Assembly: GCA_963575745.1 (NCBI GenBank)
Contig: CAUYUJ010002725.1
Coordinates: 114,530-178,529 of the forward strand
DNA from: Prorocentrum cordatum
Lineage: Eukaryota; Sar; Dinophyceae; Prorocentrales; Prorocentraceae
Length of the DNA: 64,000 bases
Reading direction: 5' to 3'
Below the pieces are notes generated by a model that was not told the origin of the DNA, searched no databases, and worked only from the letters and a program-made list of their open reading frames with translations. Each line of letters begins with the position of its first letter. Positions within the stretch are counted from its first letter, which is position 1. This document shows positions 32,200 through 43,051 of the stretch, piece after piece. Both the position numbers and the translations under genes were made by a program.

Positions 32200-33108
32200 T
32201 CCTCCTGCCCCCCTTCCTCCCCCCTTCCTCCTCCGTTCATCATTCCGTCCTTCTTCTTCCTCCGTCCCTCCGCCTTCCTGCCCTTCCCTCAGCGCTAGTT
32301 CGAGGTGTTCTCGTGATTAACTTGCACGTTCTCTACATTGCTCCTATTGCCCCTCCCTTCCTCCACCTCCTCATCCTGCTTCCTTCCTCCACCTCCCCAC
32401 CATTGAAGAAGCGAGTATAACCCACCCTCCTCCTCATCATCTCCTCCTCCTCCTCCTCCTCCTCCCAATCCTCCTCGAGGGTTCCTCGGAACTCGACTTT
32501 GTTCCCGTCCACGGCGTGTTCCCCCTCCTGACCTCTTCCTCCTCCTCCTCCTCCCCCTTCCTTCCACCCCCTTCATCCTCCTCCTCCTCCTACTCCTCCT
32601 CCTCCTCCTCCTCCTCCTCCTCCTCCACCGCTTGAGGGGAAGGCCGAACAAACGCCATATGCCCAACACACGGGGCCCGACTTTCGACGTTCAAGACGCG
32701 CCGTCAATGTGTTTTCTGACCACCCTAAGTATCCTTAGGGGTGCGTGAGAATGGGGGGGGGGGGGGGGGGGGGGGGCGTGAGAAGTGGGCGGGGGGCGGG
32801 GTCTGTCATATCGGAGTCGTTCCCTAAACGTGTTTAGAGGCGCGCGGATGCTCCAAGTGCTTGCGGTGCCACTTTCAAACTGTCCGATCGGCCTCCTCCT
32901 TCCCCCCCCTCGTCCGTCCGCCTCCCTTGCCAGTCTCCGTCGGGATGCGCGTCGGCGCTGGGCTGCGTAGATAGCGAGGCAATGTGGGGCTCTGCGCGAT
33001 TGGGGGATCGGTGCGTGCACCGGTATTTCGCGCTCCCGACTCGTCACCGCCTCCAAGCAACCACGAGAGTCTAGGGGGTGGCGTCCTGGCCGAACGATTG
33101 CATCCAAG
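32200..33108. repeat. CTC/CTT-rich region, poly(G) run, otherwise no gene
   Basis: CTC-rich tracts occupy 32200-32635. A 24-nt G run is at 32753-32776. The rest is unremarkable, with no recognisable coding text. Confidence 0.6.
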
Positions 33109-33374
33109 TTGATTTGCAGCTGGGGTGGCAACCCGCCCCTAAAGCGAGCCCCGCATGAGATCATACCCCTTCCCTTCCACTTCAAGTGGCATTGGACCCA
33201 GGATGTCATCCCGAAGATGCACGGGTTGCAAGCGTACGAGTTTGCTCGAGAGATCAGCAAAACGTTGGGCACCCATGTAAGCCCACCCACCCACTCCCTC
33301 TCCCACTCGCCCACTCACTCCCTCTCCTGCGGGCGCCAACGCCTCCCTCCAACCTATGCCATCTCCAACCTACG

Positions 33375-33401
33375 CCCCCCCCCCCCCCCCCCCCCCCCCC
33401 C
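33375..33401 (+). repeat. Poly(C) run
   Basis: 27 consecutive C residues, preceded by CCCACTC-type short repeats (33280-33330). Confidence 0.9.
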
Positions 33402-33657
33402 ATCCCACGACCTGCGCCTCTTTGCATTCGGTGCGGCTGCGAGCAAGGCAGGGTTGAGCGACGGCCACTTCTGGACACGTGTGAGTTTGGCAATCAGAGG
33501 GGTGAGAGGGAGCGAGGGGAGGGGCGACATACGGGGAGGACGGACAACAACATGCAGGAGGTGAACACGAAAAAAAGAGGCCAGACCGAGCAACAGAGAG
33601 GAGATGAGGGGAGTGCTGTGCAATAATTTAAGAAGAGGGGACACACACAGCAGGAAG

Positions 33658-33770
<113 letters not shown>

Positions 33771-34007
33771 GAAATATATGCAAATATCTAAGCACGATAC
33801 GGGGATCATTGAACTGCCAGTTGGCTCAATCACAAGCTAGCTGCTACATATCTGGCAATGCGCACGCCCCTGCGCAATGCCATCTTTGCTGGCGTAATGT
33901 TGACGGCCTTGTGGGCTGCAAACCCACCCTGCAAAAAACGACGTGTCAGAGGCTGGCGACAACAACTTGACAGCATGGAGGTTCAGTAAGCGATTTCAAT
34001 TTCTCGT

Positions 34008-35634
34008 TTGGCCGCAGGCCATCTACTGAATTGGTGCGACGGCATCGCGTCTGCATCTCAACTACAGCAGCACATGCAACACGCGTTGGACGACGGCTTC
34101 AATCACCCGATGATTGTCACTCTTGCAAACGTTGGTTCTGGACAGAATGCCAGCAATGGAATGGCAGCGCTTCTTGGTAAAAAATGCGGCATTGATGATT
34201 TGATTACTTGGGTCCCTGGGGCGATCGTCGCTGACGTCATCCTTCCGTCGACATGGTTCCGTGCGCTCCACCGACACCACCGGCGAGATTTTGGTCTGCG
34301 ATTCGGGGCCTCGGAAGAAAAGACTCGTTTGTTTTGGGGCGAATTTCTGAGCCGCCCCAAATCGCGCGCGTGGGCCAACGCCCACCCATGCCTGCAGGGG
34401 AAGGGCGTGGATGACCTCATCCACACAGTCCCTCTCAGCCTTCATGCAGACGCAGGCCCTGTCAGCAAGCTGAATAGCTGCATGTGTATATCTTTTTCTT
34501 CGCTGCTACGACAGGGCGACGAGAAGGTCGCGCAGCTCCTCGTTGCATCCTGCGCAAAGCAGCATTCGGCGGTATGTTCCGAGAGCTGGGCCGCTATATT
34601 CGCCGACTTCGACGCCTTGGCGGCGGGCGCTGCGGCGGGCGGCCCGATCCCTCGACGGCACGACGTGGAAGGGAGTCTTGCTTGTGGCAAAAGCGGACGA
34701 GGAAGAGAGGTGCAACGATATCGGCATGCCTCACTACAATGGGCTCGAGCCGCGCAGCGAATGCATGGCGAACTGAAGCGAGAGACCATTCACAGATTTG
34801 AGAGCAACTGCCGCGTGGAGGACATCGGAGGATATCCCATTTCTAGCGTACAAGAGCCGACTCCGAGAACCTCATCACCCTTTGGTTAGCTCTAGGTACT
34901 TCTGTAGCATGTATTTTTTCTTCATGGATGTGATGCATTTGGTTGACTGCAAAGGTGCAGCATCGTTGGTGTATGGAGGAGCTCTGTCTTTTCTGATTCG
35001 ACTTCCAGCATTGGATGTTTCCATCGCCGGCCGCCTCGAACGAATCAATACATATTTCGGAGGCTATTACGAGAGGAACCCAGGGATGAACAGGCTGCCA
35101 AAGTTCAAACAGGCATCTCTCAAAGTAGATGGTTGGTTTAATTTACATGGTCCAACGGTGAAAGCTGGGAGCACAAGGGTTGCGGCACCGATATTCAATC
35201 GTATCGTTCATGAGTTCTTGGACCCAGCTAGAGAAGATCACAGAGCTTGCGTGTCAGCCACGCGGTGTCTTGCAGAACTGTATGCGATCATTTATTCTGA
35301 GCCGATGTTCATGTCAGATCATGCGCTCGAGAGGCTAAAAAAACACGTGCTAGAGTTTGGCCGCAGCTACCAGAAATGCAGAGACTTTGCACGGCGAGAC
35401 AATGTGTTTGCTTGGAACGTTACTCCTAAGATACATCGGACGCAGCACATCCCATTGTTTTCGGAAGTGGTGAACTTACGATTTCTGCAATGCTACAATG
35501 AGGAGAGCCAGATTGGTACGACAACGAAGGTGTGGTCACGCTCGATGGCAGGGCGTTACAAAGAGGTCGTGCAGAAATCCGTGTTGAGGAAGCGGGCCAC
35601 AGGTGTATTCTTGAGGCTTGACTTCCGCCCTTGA
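34008..35634 (+). pseudogene. Transposase-like gene of a dinoflagellate family, one frame break
   Basis: Two overlapping frames (34008-34889 and 34798-35634) make one protein interrupted by a single frame change near 34830. Part 1 has SQLQQHMQHALDDGFNHPMI, RHHRRDFGLRFGASEEK, WANAHPCLQGKGVDDLIHTV, and then PLSLHADAGPVSKLNS followed by SFSSLLRQGDEK. Part 2 has FFMDVMHLVDCKGAASLVYG, ERINTYFGGYYE, VTPKIHRTQHIP and LRFLQCYNEESQIG. The order of a D-G-P box, a D-MH-D box, a K-H box and a final Y-E-E-G box recalls TNP2/CACTA-type transposases, and such proteins are abundant in dinoflagellates. The catalytic assignment is inference. The first frame begins at a TTG, so the N-terminus is missing. An upstream segment at 33109-33276 (WHWTQDVIPKMHGLQAYEFA) followed by GTAAGC could be an earlier exon, but its phase does not fit the AG at 34017. 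No terminal inverted repeats were identified. Confidence 0.55.
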
Positions 35635-35941
35635 GAGACAGGGGGCCATCGCAGAACACGTGCTTGAGTGTGCCTTCCCTCTTCAATGTCATCGGTGTGT
35701 TCGATGTGGCAAGGATAATTATCGTGGTAGGTATAGTGATCGTAGTTGCATTTGCAGTGGCAGTTGTTGTAACGGCAGTAATGGTAGTGGGCAGTCATTG
35801 GTAGCGGTAGTCTAGTAGGGGTGGCAGCGGTGGATCTGGCGATTTTGATGTTGCAATCGTGCATATGTCATTTGCGTAGAGCTTTCAATTGTAGCTATTG
35901 TAAGTGGTTCTGGTAGGGGTAATGGCCATGGCAATTTACTG

Positions 35942-36160
35942 CTTGTGAGGAGGAGGAGGAAGAAGAGGAGGAGGAGAAAGAAAAGGAGGAGGAGGAAGAA
36001 GAGGTGGAGGAGGAAGAAGTGGAGGGGGAGGAGGGATGGAGAAAAAATGAGGGGAGAGAGGAGGAGGAAAAGAGGTGGGAGAAAGATGGGATGGAGAATA
36101 AGAAGGTGGAGGAGGAGGAAGAGGAGGAGGAGGAGGAGGAGGTTGAGGAGGATGTGGAAC

Positions 36161-36237
<77 letters not shown>
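35942..36237 (+). repeat. GGA-rich tract ending in a 74-nt poly(T) run
   Basis: GGA/GAA repeats from 35942 to 36150 are followed by T from 36163 to 36236 without interruption, then A-rich text. Confidence 0.95.
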
Positions 36238-36240
<3 letters not shown>

Positions 36241-36737
36241 AAAAAAAACAAAAAAAAAACGAATTTGAAAAGTAACCCGAGGGGTTAAGCGAGGGAAAGG
36301 AGGAGGAGGAGGAGGAGGAGGAGGTGGATGATGTGAAGCAAACACGTGCGAACATCACATCTAGCAGCACGCGGTGGCACTGCGTCAGCCGCTCGTGTTT
36401 CTGAGGTCCTAAGGCGTTCGCACTTCCCGACTTCGTATTCCCAAGGCTTTCGCCGCCTCCGCCTCGATTTCTTGGGAGCTCTTTGGGCCTCCTGGGGATC
36501 TCATAGGGTGCTTGCTGCTTTGGGCTTTCTTTGGGCGATGCTGGGGAAGACGAAGGACTTCGCCGAGGTCCTCTTTTGAAGATTTGTGAGGATGTCTTAG
36601 ATGAAACTATCAAAAACATGAGCACACATTTGAGCTAATTATGCCAACATTAACTATAAACCAACAAGCAAATATGGCCGATTAGAGAACATAATGTTAA
36701 CACGATGACAACGCAACATTTATCAAAGCAGCAATCT
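36238..36737. other. No gene recognised
   Basis: A short GGA run (36299-36325), a short CTTGGGA/CTCCTGGG segment (36440-36560), then A+T-richer sequence. No product or RNA recognised. Confidence 0.4.
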
Positions 36738-36892
36738 TCAGCTACGGGGAGGGGTTTCGTGCAGCCTACCAGAGGAGGTCGTGTTTACCGGGGGGGTTCG
36801 TGCAGGGTCGCACCGGGAATGGCGCCAGCTCGAACCCCCCCAGGAGAGATAACCGGGGGGGGGTCGCTCCGCACCGGGTCACCGCCGAATGA
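36738..36892 (+). repeat. ACCGGGGGGGTTCGTGCA degenerate repeat, copy 2
   Basis: Contains TTTCGTGCAGCC, TTACCGGGGGGGTTCGTGCA and GATAACCGGGGGGGG, repeating the phrase found at 26898-27013. An A+T-rich stretch (36895-36960) separates it from the retrotransposon. Confidence 0.6.
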
Positions 36893-36999
36893 TATTTTTA
36901 TATTTATTTATATATATATAACATTATATGTATTGTATATTTACTCCATATTATATATAGACCTCTGGGGATGCGCACTCTACAAATGGTTCTGCCCCT

Positions 37000-37104
37000 A
37001 TATATGAACCTTCCAAGGAAACCTATGCGGAGTCCACCTGAGCGTGCGCGACGCCGTTGATGGATAACGGTTGAGTTTCATCCATCTGCCGTAGCTGTGT
37101 TGGC
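37000..37104 (+). repeat. Split direct repeat A1 of the retrotransposon, ending in a spliced-leader-like word
   Basis: ATATATGAACCTTCC to GTGTTGGC, repeated as A2 at 44252-44356 with one visible difference (CCTATG versus CTTATG). Its end plus five nucleotides (37089-37109) matches the DinoSL core at about 17 of 21 positions, beginning CCGTAGC and containing TTGGCTC. Confidence 0.9.
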
Positions 37105-37505
37105 TCGAGACAGGCAGCGGAGTCACCGGGCGGTGCCGCCCGTCTGTGGCCGCTGCCGAGCCACTCTGTCTACTGAAAGTTCGCCGCGCCGAGCGCGGCC
37201 GCGTGCAGGCCACGCTCGGACGACTGATTCTGATCAGCCTCGCTGGCAGACTTTGCGGGCTGAGGGGAGCGAAGACCTGGCTGGGAGACGAGGATCCCGG
37301 GCGCGGGTCGCCCCTCTCCCGCGCCGCTGCGGGCGAGGAGCCCGATGGAGCGGGCAGCCCCGGGTGCCGCCGGGTGGCCCTTCCCGAGAGGGGCCTGGCT
37401 CGACGCGGCGCTGAACGGCGACCTGGTGCCGGGGCTGCCGCTGTGGGCTGGTGCACGGGTCCTGGCGCGCGTCAAGGACGACGACGGGGCGCCGCAGGGC
37501 GTCAG

Positions 37506-38789
37506 ATGCTCGAAGTGGAGGTCGCCTACCAAGCGGACGCCTTCGGCCGTTTCTTCAAGGGGCGGCACGTGGGCGCCAGCGACCCGTACTTCTCATGGTA
37601 TGCAGCCTCCTCCGGGCAGCAGGGCGCGCGCCCCCTGGCCACGGTCTTCCACCTCTGCAAGTGCAGCGCCGCCGAGTGCGGGGCGGTCGCCCCAGTGGGC
37701 GCAGTGGTCGAGCACTTGGACGTGTGGCAGGTGGTGGACCCCCGCGATGTGGCCCGCGAGCAGGCGAAGCTCATCTGCCCGGCCGCGGACCCTGGAGCGC
37801 CTGTGCTGGCCGACGCGCCCTCGGCCGAGCCGATGCCTGGAGAGCTCGGCGGATGGCCGCTCGGGGACGGGGCCAACGAGGGCGAGGAGGAGCCTCGCGG
37901 GCCACCGCGCAAGCGAGCCCGCGAGGTGGAGGGCACCCAGACCCCTGGCGGACCAGGAGATACGAGCCCGCTCGACCAGGAGCTTGCTGGGCTCGAGGAG
38001 ACCGCCGAGGACCCCGAGCTCGAGGCGCGGCTGGCGCGGCTCGGGGGCAAGGCCGCTCGTGGTGGGCCGAGGCAGGGCACGCCCAAGAATGCCGCGCGCC
38101 CAGCAGGGGCCGTGGGCGAGCGCCTGGCGCAGGTGGTAGCTGGCCGAGCCGCCGCTGCTGCCCCTGCGCGCGCCAGCGCCTCGGGATCGAAGAGCAGGCT
38201 GGCGTCAGCGTTGACCGCTGCGCTCCTGGGGCGCGACGACGACGACGACGCGGAGGACGGCGCGGAGAGCGACACGGAGCGCCTCGGGGGCCGCGATCGC
38301 TACCAGGGCGTGAACATCAAGCGCGACTTGTTCCGCAGGATCGCTCGGCAGCGGCCTGGTGCTCTCCTCGAGAATGGGCTCGGCCACCTGCGCAGCCAGT
38401 TCACCCAGCAGCTGTCCGCGGGCGAAGCCGACCCTCTGGCCCCATGCGTCACGCAGTTCCTGAACACGGTGTTCTTCGTTGCTCACCCGCCGCGCACGCT
38501 GGGGACAGACGAGGTGCGGGTCCTCCGCACGTTGGGGCTGGCGCTCGACGGCATCCTGCGCGGAGAGGTCGTCGAGACTGCGGATCTGCTCATGCAGGAG
38601 TTCAAGGCGCGGACGATGGCCATCCGCGACGGGAACTGGCGGTCAGCACGGTGGCTCACGCTGGTCGCACAGGAACAGCTTCCTTCAGGCGCCTCTCTGG
38701 ACGAGGAGAACGCCGCCGAGAAGGTCGAGGCCCGGGAGCTGAAGGTCGCCGAACTCCGCCAGCGGCTTGCAGACCGCAGGCCGGGCTAG
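37506..38789 (+). CDS. Gag-like ORF1 of the retrotransposon
   Basis: The frame is open from 37146 but without an upstream ATG. ATG 37506 opens MLEVEVAYQADAFGRFFKGR and is the first Met of the frame. Coding-like text in the +1 frame just before it (LPLWAGARVLARVKDDDGAP, about 37435-37500) suggests a small frameshift, so the true N-terminus may lie near 37345. The protein has an N-terminal compact region with a CKCSAAEC cluster (about residues 52-59). Next comes a long acidic/basic disordered linker with a PRKRAREVE patch and a DDDDD run (encoded by a GAC array), then a helical C-terminal domain (RYQGVNIKRDLFRRIARQRP, TQFLNTVFFVAHPPRTLGTD, and a coiled-coil end). The C-terminal helical domain is what a capsid-like Gag would look like; this is inferred from position, not motif. 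It ends at TAG 38787-38789. Coding-like, KGKTGKSRGTG-type basic text continues in the same frame to about 39290. Confidence 0.65.
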   Translation: MLEVEVAYQADAFGRFFKGRHVGASDPYFSWYAASSGQQGARPLATVFHLCKCSAAECGAVAPVGAVVEHLDVWQVVDPRDVAREQAKLICPAADPGAPVLADAPSAEPMPGELGGWPLGDGANEGEEEPRGPPRKRAREVEGTQTPGGPGDTSPLDQELAGLEETAEDPELEARLARLGGKAARGGPRQGTPKNAARPAGAVGERLAQVVAGRAAAAAPARASASGSKSRLASALTAALLGRDDDDDAEDGAESDTERLGGRDRYQGVNIKRDLFRRIARQRPGALLENGLGHLRSQFTQQLSAGEADPLAPCVTQFLNTVFFVAHPPRTLGTDEVRVLRTLGLALDGILRGEVVETADLLMQEFKARTMAIRDGNWRSARWLTLVAQEQLPSGASLDEENAAEKVEARELKVAELRQRLADRRPG

Positions 38790-39370
38790 GGGTCTGGCCG
38801 GGAGCCGTCTCCGTTGCAGGGGGGGACGGCACCTGCAGGCCACGGGCGCGCGGAGGCGCGCCCCCCGCCCCCTGCTACCGGGACGCCAGTCTCGGGATCG
38901 GCCGAGGCGATGAGGATCCTTGCCGGACGCGTTCCAGGCGACGGTCCCGCAGCTCCCCCCGCCGAGAAGAAGCCGCCAGTGGCGCGGAGGACCAGCCGCA
39001 GTCCCACGCGGTCAGTCCAGCTCCTGAGCGACTCGGAGGGGGACCTCGACGCAGCAGCCGCCGCCCGCGTGCCACCAGCGGAGGCGGCGGCGAGCCGGAG
39101 CTTCTCGCAGCACAAGGCGGCCCACCCGAGGCGCGAGGGCGAGGCCCAGGCAGCGTGGAAGGCGCGCATCGGGAGGCCGCTGGCTGCCAAGAGCCGCGGC
39201 AAAGGCAAGACGGGGAAGAGCCGCGGCACGGGCACTGCTCGCAGGACGGCCTGGGTTCGAGCGAGAGGGCCGACACGGCTAAGGCCGCGGCCCACAGCAC
39301 GCCCCCGCCTGCCCTCCGCCCGCCTGAGCGGCAGCTACGCGGCAGTTCGCAGGCTCGGCGGTGGCGCCAG

Positions 39371-42300
39371 ATGCTAGCCGAGGTGGGCACGGGCGTCAGC
39401 TCCAAGTTCAGGCTGGCCCTCGCAGTCCACGAGGCGGTGCACGGCTCGCCAGGGGCGATCGGGCGGTACGTTCGTAAGATGTGCACTTCGCCAGACCCCA
39501 CGGCCAGCTTCGCGCGGCTGCGCGAGGTGTTGCCGTTACCACTGCCCGACGCCCCACTCTTCGAGAGGTACCGCGCCGCCTGGTACCTGCACCAGCAGCT
39601 GCCGGAGACCTGCGAGGTGGACGCCGCCACGGCGCAGGGGTGGGCCCAGCTCGCGGTCTTCAGCCTGAACTACCAGTACACGGGGCACATGCGCAGTCCC
39701 ACCGTCGCCGCGAGGCGGCCCACGGCTAGCCAGGTTAGTGCGCTCGGCATTGTGCAGGAGGCCTGTGAGTATTTCGTTCAGGATGCCGCCGCAGCCTTCG
39801 AGCTCCCGGACTGGGACCGGGTCATCTCGTCGAGGACCGTCTCCTACGGGGGCGAGGAGACGGCCCGCGCCTTGCCGCTCTCGCTCGCGGGCATCATGCC
39901 AGGCCTCCCCGCGCGCGGCGTTGCCGCCTCGGTCAAGGCGGTCGACATCGCGGACGCCCAGGTGGGCGCCTGGCTTGCCGACCCCACGCTGGCTTTGCTC
40001 CCACGAGATGAGTGGCCTGCAGAGGTCCCGCGGGCAGCGATCCAGGTCACGTCCAAGCAGGAGTGGTACCGCATCGGGACCAAGCTCGTCGAGCTGGGGC
40101 TGGCGGCGCCGATCGCCGACGACCGCATCTTCAAGGTCGGGAACCGCAAGGTGCTTGCGGGGGCGTTCGGGGTCGCCAAGGGAGGCACGCCGTCACCTGG
40201 GCAGGCGTGCGTCCAGCGGTTAATCATCAACATGGTCCCGGCCAACAGCTACCAGCGCATCATGAGGGATGACATCGGGACCCTTAGCGCGTCGCCCTCG
40301 TGGGTCGCCATCCCGCTCCCAGAGGGCCACATGCTGCTCTGGTCCTCGGATGACCAAGCCTCCGCTTTCTACTGCTACGAGCTGCCCGAGGCCTGGCAGC
40401 CATACATGACCCTCGCGGAGGCGATCCCGAACGAGCTCATCGGTGTGCCGGGTCCTGGGAAGACTCACCTCGCGCTGCGCGTCATCCCGATGGGCTGGAT
40501 CAACGCGGTCACGGTGTTTCAGCACTGCCACAGGCGCCTCGGGTTCGGCTCTCGCCCCCTCGCTGCGGGGTTTCCCGCAGAGCTCGAGTGGCGCAAGGAC
40601 CGGCCGCTTCCGTTCAAGTCGAAGGAGCTCGAGCAGCAGTGGATCCAGTACTACATCGACGACTGGGACCATGGCGAGGTGGTGCCCAACGCGATGGTCG
40701 CGGAGCTCCTCGGCACGATGAGCTGCGCGCAGGAGGAGCAGAGGGCCGCCTACGGCCGCTCGGGGATCAGCGTCGCCCCCGGCAAGGCCAAGCACCGCGC
40801 GCTGGTCCTGGAACGGATGGGCGCGGGTCTTGACGGGGCCGTCGGCCGGGTCGGAGTCACGACCGAGAAGCTGCACCAGCTGCTGGCGTTCATCCTGTGG
40901 GGCATGGGCAGACAGGGCCTCTCGTCGCAGGGCATGCTCATGATCCTAGGCAGGTGCGTCAGGGCAGCGGAGTTCAGGAGGCCTTTCATGGGGTTCCTCA
41001 ACAGCGTGTGGGCTGCTGGGCGCTGGACGCGTCCGCAGGCTGTTCCCCTCGGCATGTGCGACGAGCTCTTGGGCTTTGCGATGGCGCTGCCGCTGGCCTA
41101 CACCGACCTGCGCGCAAAGATCGACACTTGTGTCATTGCGACCGATGCCAGCGAGCGCGCCGGGGGCATCTGCCACACGGCCGGGCTCTCGGCGCAGGGC
41201 GTTGCGTGCGCGAGAGGGGGAGCTTCGGCTGTGACGTTGCGGCCTGGTGCAGTTGCGGCCCCTGTGCGGGGTGTGCGGTGGCGCCCTCGCATAGTTCTCA
41301 TCGAGCTCTTCGCTGGCGCCGCGGGGGCCGCGGTGGCGGCCTCCAGACTCCCGATCGACGTGATGGCCCATGTCAGCTGCGAGGTCGAGCCCGCCGCCTG
41401 GCGACTGGTGCGTCGCCGCTGGGCGGGCGTGATCGAGCTTGGCAACATCGAGGCCGTCGACACGGCGCGGTTTACTGAGATGCTGAAGGGCTACGCGCGG
41501 GACGCCGACTGGGTCGTCCTGACCGCGGGGAGCCCGTGCCAAGACCTGGCGAGCATCAATGTCGTGGGGACCGGCCTGGAGGGGTCGAGGTCGAGGCTCT
41601 TCTTCCGGGTCCCCGAGCTGATCCAGGCAGCAGAGGCTGCCTTTCCCAAGCGCACCATGTGGTTCGTCGAGAACGTGTTCAGCATGACCTTAGAGTCGAG
41701 GGCGGAGTTCACCAGGGCGCTTGGCGTCACACCCGTGTTCCTCGATGCCAGGTGTCTCGCTCACGTCAGGCGGCCCCGCCTGTACTGGTGCTCGTGGCCC
41801 GTTACGGCGTTCTTGGCGTCCGACGCCACCGTCGAGACCAAGGGTGTGGGTGAAGCCACGTACTTCAAGGTCTCGCTTGCGGTGGAGAGGCTCCCACTGA
41901 GTGCCTCGCTCCTGGAGGGCTGGTCGGCGCTGGACCCTGAGGCAGACCTCCCTTGTTTCACGAGGCCGATCCCGCGGAGTCACCCGCCGTTTCGGCCCGT
42001 GGGCCTCGACCGCGCCTCGGTGAGGGCTGCAGAGCGCTGGGCTGCCGACAGCTACCGTTACCAGGTCAACAACTACGAGGACGGCAGCCTCATCTGGGAT
42101 GCAAGGCGTGAGCGGGGCCGGCTGCCCGTGCCTGAGGAGCGTGCTGCCCTGATGGGGTTCGACCGTCTCTATTTCCAGGCCGCTGTAAAAGATAGTGCAC
42201 CTGCCGCCGAGCGTGACAGCGTCATTGAGTCTCTGATCGGGAATACGTTCTGCGCCCAGGCTGTCATGTATCTTCTCGGCTCGTGGCTCGCTCAGGTGGG

Positions 42301-43051
42301 GGCGCTAGCGGCCGCCATCCCGGGCAGCAGCTGCCTCGCTGTGGGGACGTGCGAGGCGAACTGGAACGTGGTCCCCGACTTCCAGCAGCCGGGACATCGC
42401 GACCCGCGGTTGGAACGCAGCCTGATCGTGGAGTTCCTGAGGGTCGCGGACCGCGGGGGCACGGACGTCCGGCTCGACACCGGGGCACCCTACCGAGCCC
42501 GCGCGTGGCCGCGGGCAGCTCTCCGTACGCACCTCTGGGCCTGGCGGATCGCCAAAGGGTTTCGCTGGCAGCGGCCCGGGCACATCTCGGCGCTGGTGCT
42601 GGAGGCTGCAGTGGCTGGAGCGCGCTGGAGGTGCCGAGCGGTTGAGAACCACCGCTGCCGCTACCTGCTCATACTGGATGCCCAAGCGATCGCGGCAGTC
42701 AGCACCAAGGGCAGATCGAGCGCGAGGGCTTTGCAGCCCGCGCTCCGCCGTCTCAACGCCCTCCTCCTCGCGACGGCAGGGTGCCCGCTGTACGGCTACT
42801 GCGACACCGACGACATGCCCGCCGACACGCCGTCCCGCTGGAGCTTCGGCCGCCGCTGCCTCGCTCCCAGTGCGGCCGCCGGCAAGGGCCAGGAGGGCCG
42901 CCCCCAGCAAGCGTGCAGCACAAGCAGCGGCAAAGGTGAGCCGGGTCACAGCTCAGGCGATGGCGCGACGAGCTGCAGCGAGATCCCAACCGCTGAGGGA
43001 GGCGATGGTCACGCCACTCACCCTGCAGCGGTACCGTGCGGCAGTCGATGA
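39371..43051 (+). CDS. Pol: reverse transcriptase, RNase H split by a C5-cytosine DNA methyltransferase
   Basis: The frame is open from 37451; ATG 39371 is the first Met before conserved text. RT: PSPGQACVQRLIINMVPANS, then the motif A-like segment SSDDQASAFYCYELPEAW, PMGWINAV, and the catalytic YIDD at 40652-40663. RNase H starts with IATDASERAGGI (Asp at 41144). Next comes a complete methyltransferase: motif I LIELFAGAAGAAVAASRL (from 41293), motif IV GSPCQDLASIN with catalytic Cys at 41537, and motif VI FVENV (Glu 41669). Motif VIII VRRPRLYW lies near 41767, then ALMGFDRLYF near 42147, and motif X LIGNTFCAQAVMYLL near 42234. RNase H then resumes with ISALVLEAAVAG (Glu 42602), LILDAQAIAAV (Asp 42677) and MPADTPSRW (Asp 42824). 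The methyltransferase transfers a methyl group from S-adenosylmethionine to cytosine C5, and in this element could mark newly made cDNA. All key residues seen are intact, so activity is plausible. Pol lies in a different frame from gag and from the recombinase. Confidence 0.9.
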   Translation: MLAEVGTGVSSKFRLALAVHEAVHGSPGAIGRYVRKMCTSPDPTASFARLREVLPLPLPDAPLFERYRAAWYLHQQLPETCEVDAATAQGWAQLAVFSLNYQYTGHMRSPTVAARRPTASQVSALGIVQEACEYFVQDAAAAFELPDWDRVISSRTVSYGGEETARALPLSLAGIMPGLPARGVAASVKAVDIADAQVGAWLADPTLALLPRDEWPAEVPRAAIQVTSKQEWYRIGTKLVELGLAAPIADDRIFKVGNRKVLAGAFGVAKGGTPSPGQACVQRLIINMVPANSYQRIMRDDIGTLSASPSWVAIPLPEGHMLLWSSDDQASAFYCYELPEAWQPYMTLAEAIPNELIGVPGPGKTHLALRVIPMGWINAVTVFQHCHRRLGFGSRPLAAGFPAELEWRKDRPLPFKSKELEQQWIQYYIDDWDHGEVVPNAMVAELLGTMSCAQEEQRAAYGRSGISVAPGKAKHRALVLERMGAGLDGAVGRVGVTTEKLHQLLAFILWGMGRQGLSSQGMLMILGRCVRAAEFRRPFMGFLNSVWAAGRWTRPQAVPLGMCDELLGFAMALPLAYTDLRAKIDTCVIATDASERAGGICHTAGLSAQGVACARGGASAVTLRPGAVAAPVRGVRWRPRIVLIELFAGAAGAAVAASRLPIDVMAHVSCEVEPAAWRLVRRRWAGVIELGNIEAVDTARFTEMLKGYARDADWVVLTAGSPCQDLASINVVGTGLEGSRSRLFFRVPELIQAAEAAFPKRTMWFVENVFSMTLESRAEFTRALGVTPVFLDARCLAHVRRPRLYWCSWPVTAFLASDATVETKGVGEATYFKVSLAVERLPLSASLLEGWSALDPEADLPCFTRPIPRSHPPFRPVGLDRASVRAAERWAADSYRYQVNNYEDGSLIWDARRERGRLPVPEERAALMGFDRLYFQAAVKDSAPAAERDSVIESLIGNTFCAQAVMYLLGSWLAQVGALAAAIPGSSCLAVGTCEANWNVVPDFQQPGHRDPRLERSLIVEFLRVADRGGTDVRLDTGAPYRARAWPRAALRTHLWAWRIAKGFRWQRPGHISALVLEAAVAGARWRCRAVENHRCRYLLILDAQAIAAVSTKGRSSARALQPALRRLNALLLATAGCPLYGYCDTDDMPADTPSRWSFGRRCLAPSAAAGKGQEGRPQQACSTSSGKGEPGHSSGDGATSCSEIPTAEGGDGHATHPAAVPCGSR

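Noticed and set aside
37451-38789. First 440 codons of the long pol frame as protein
   Set aside because: In this interval the overlapping gag frame has the protein-like composition; the pol frame is Arg/Gly/Ala-rich shadow until about 38790-39370.
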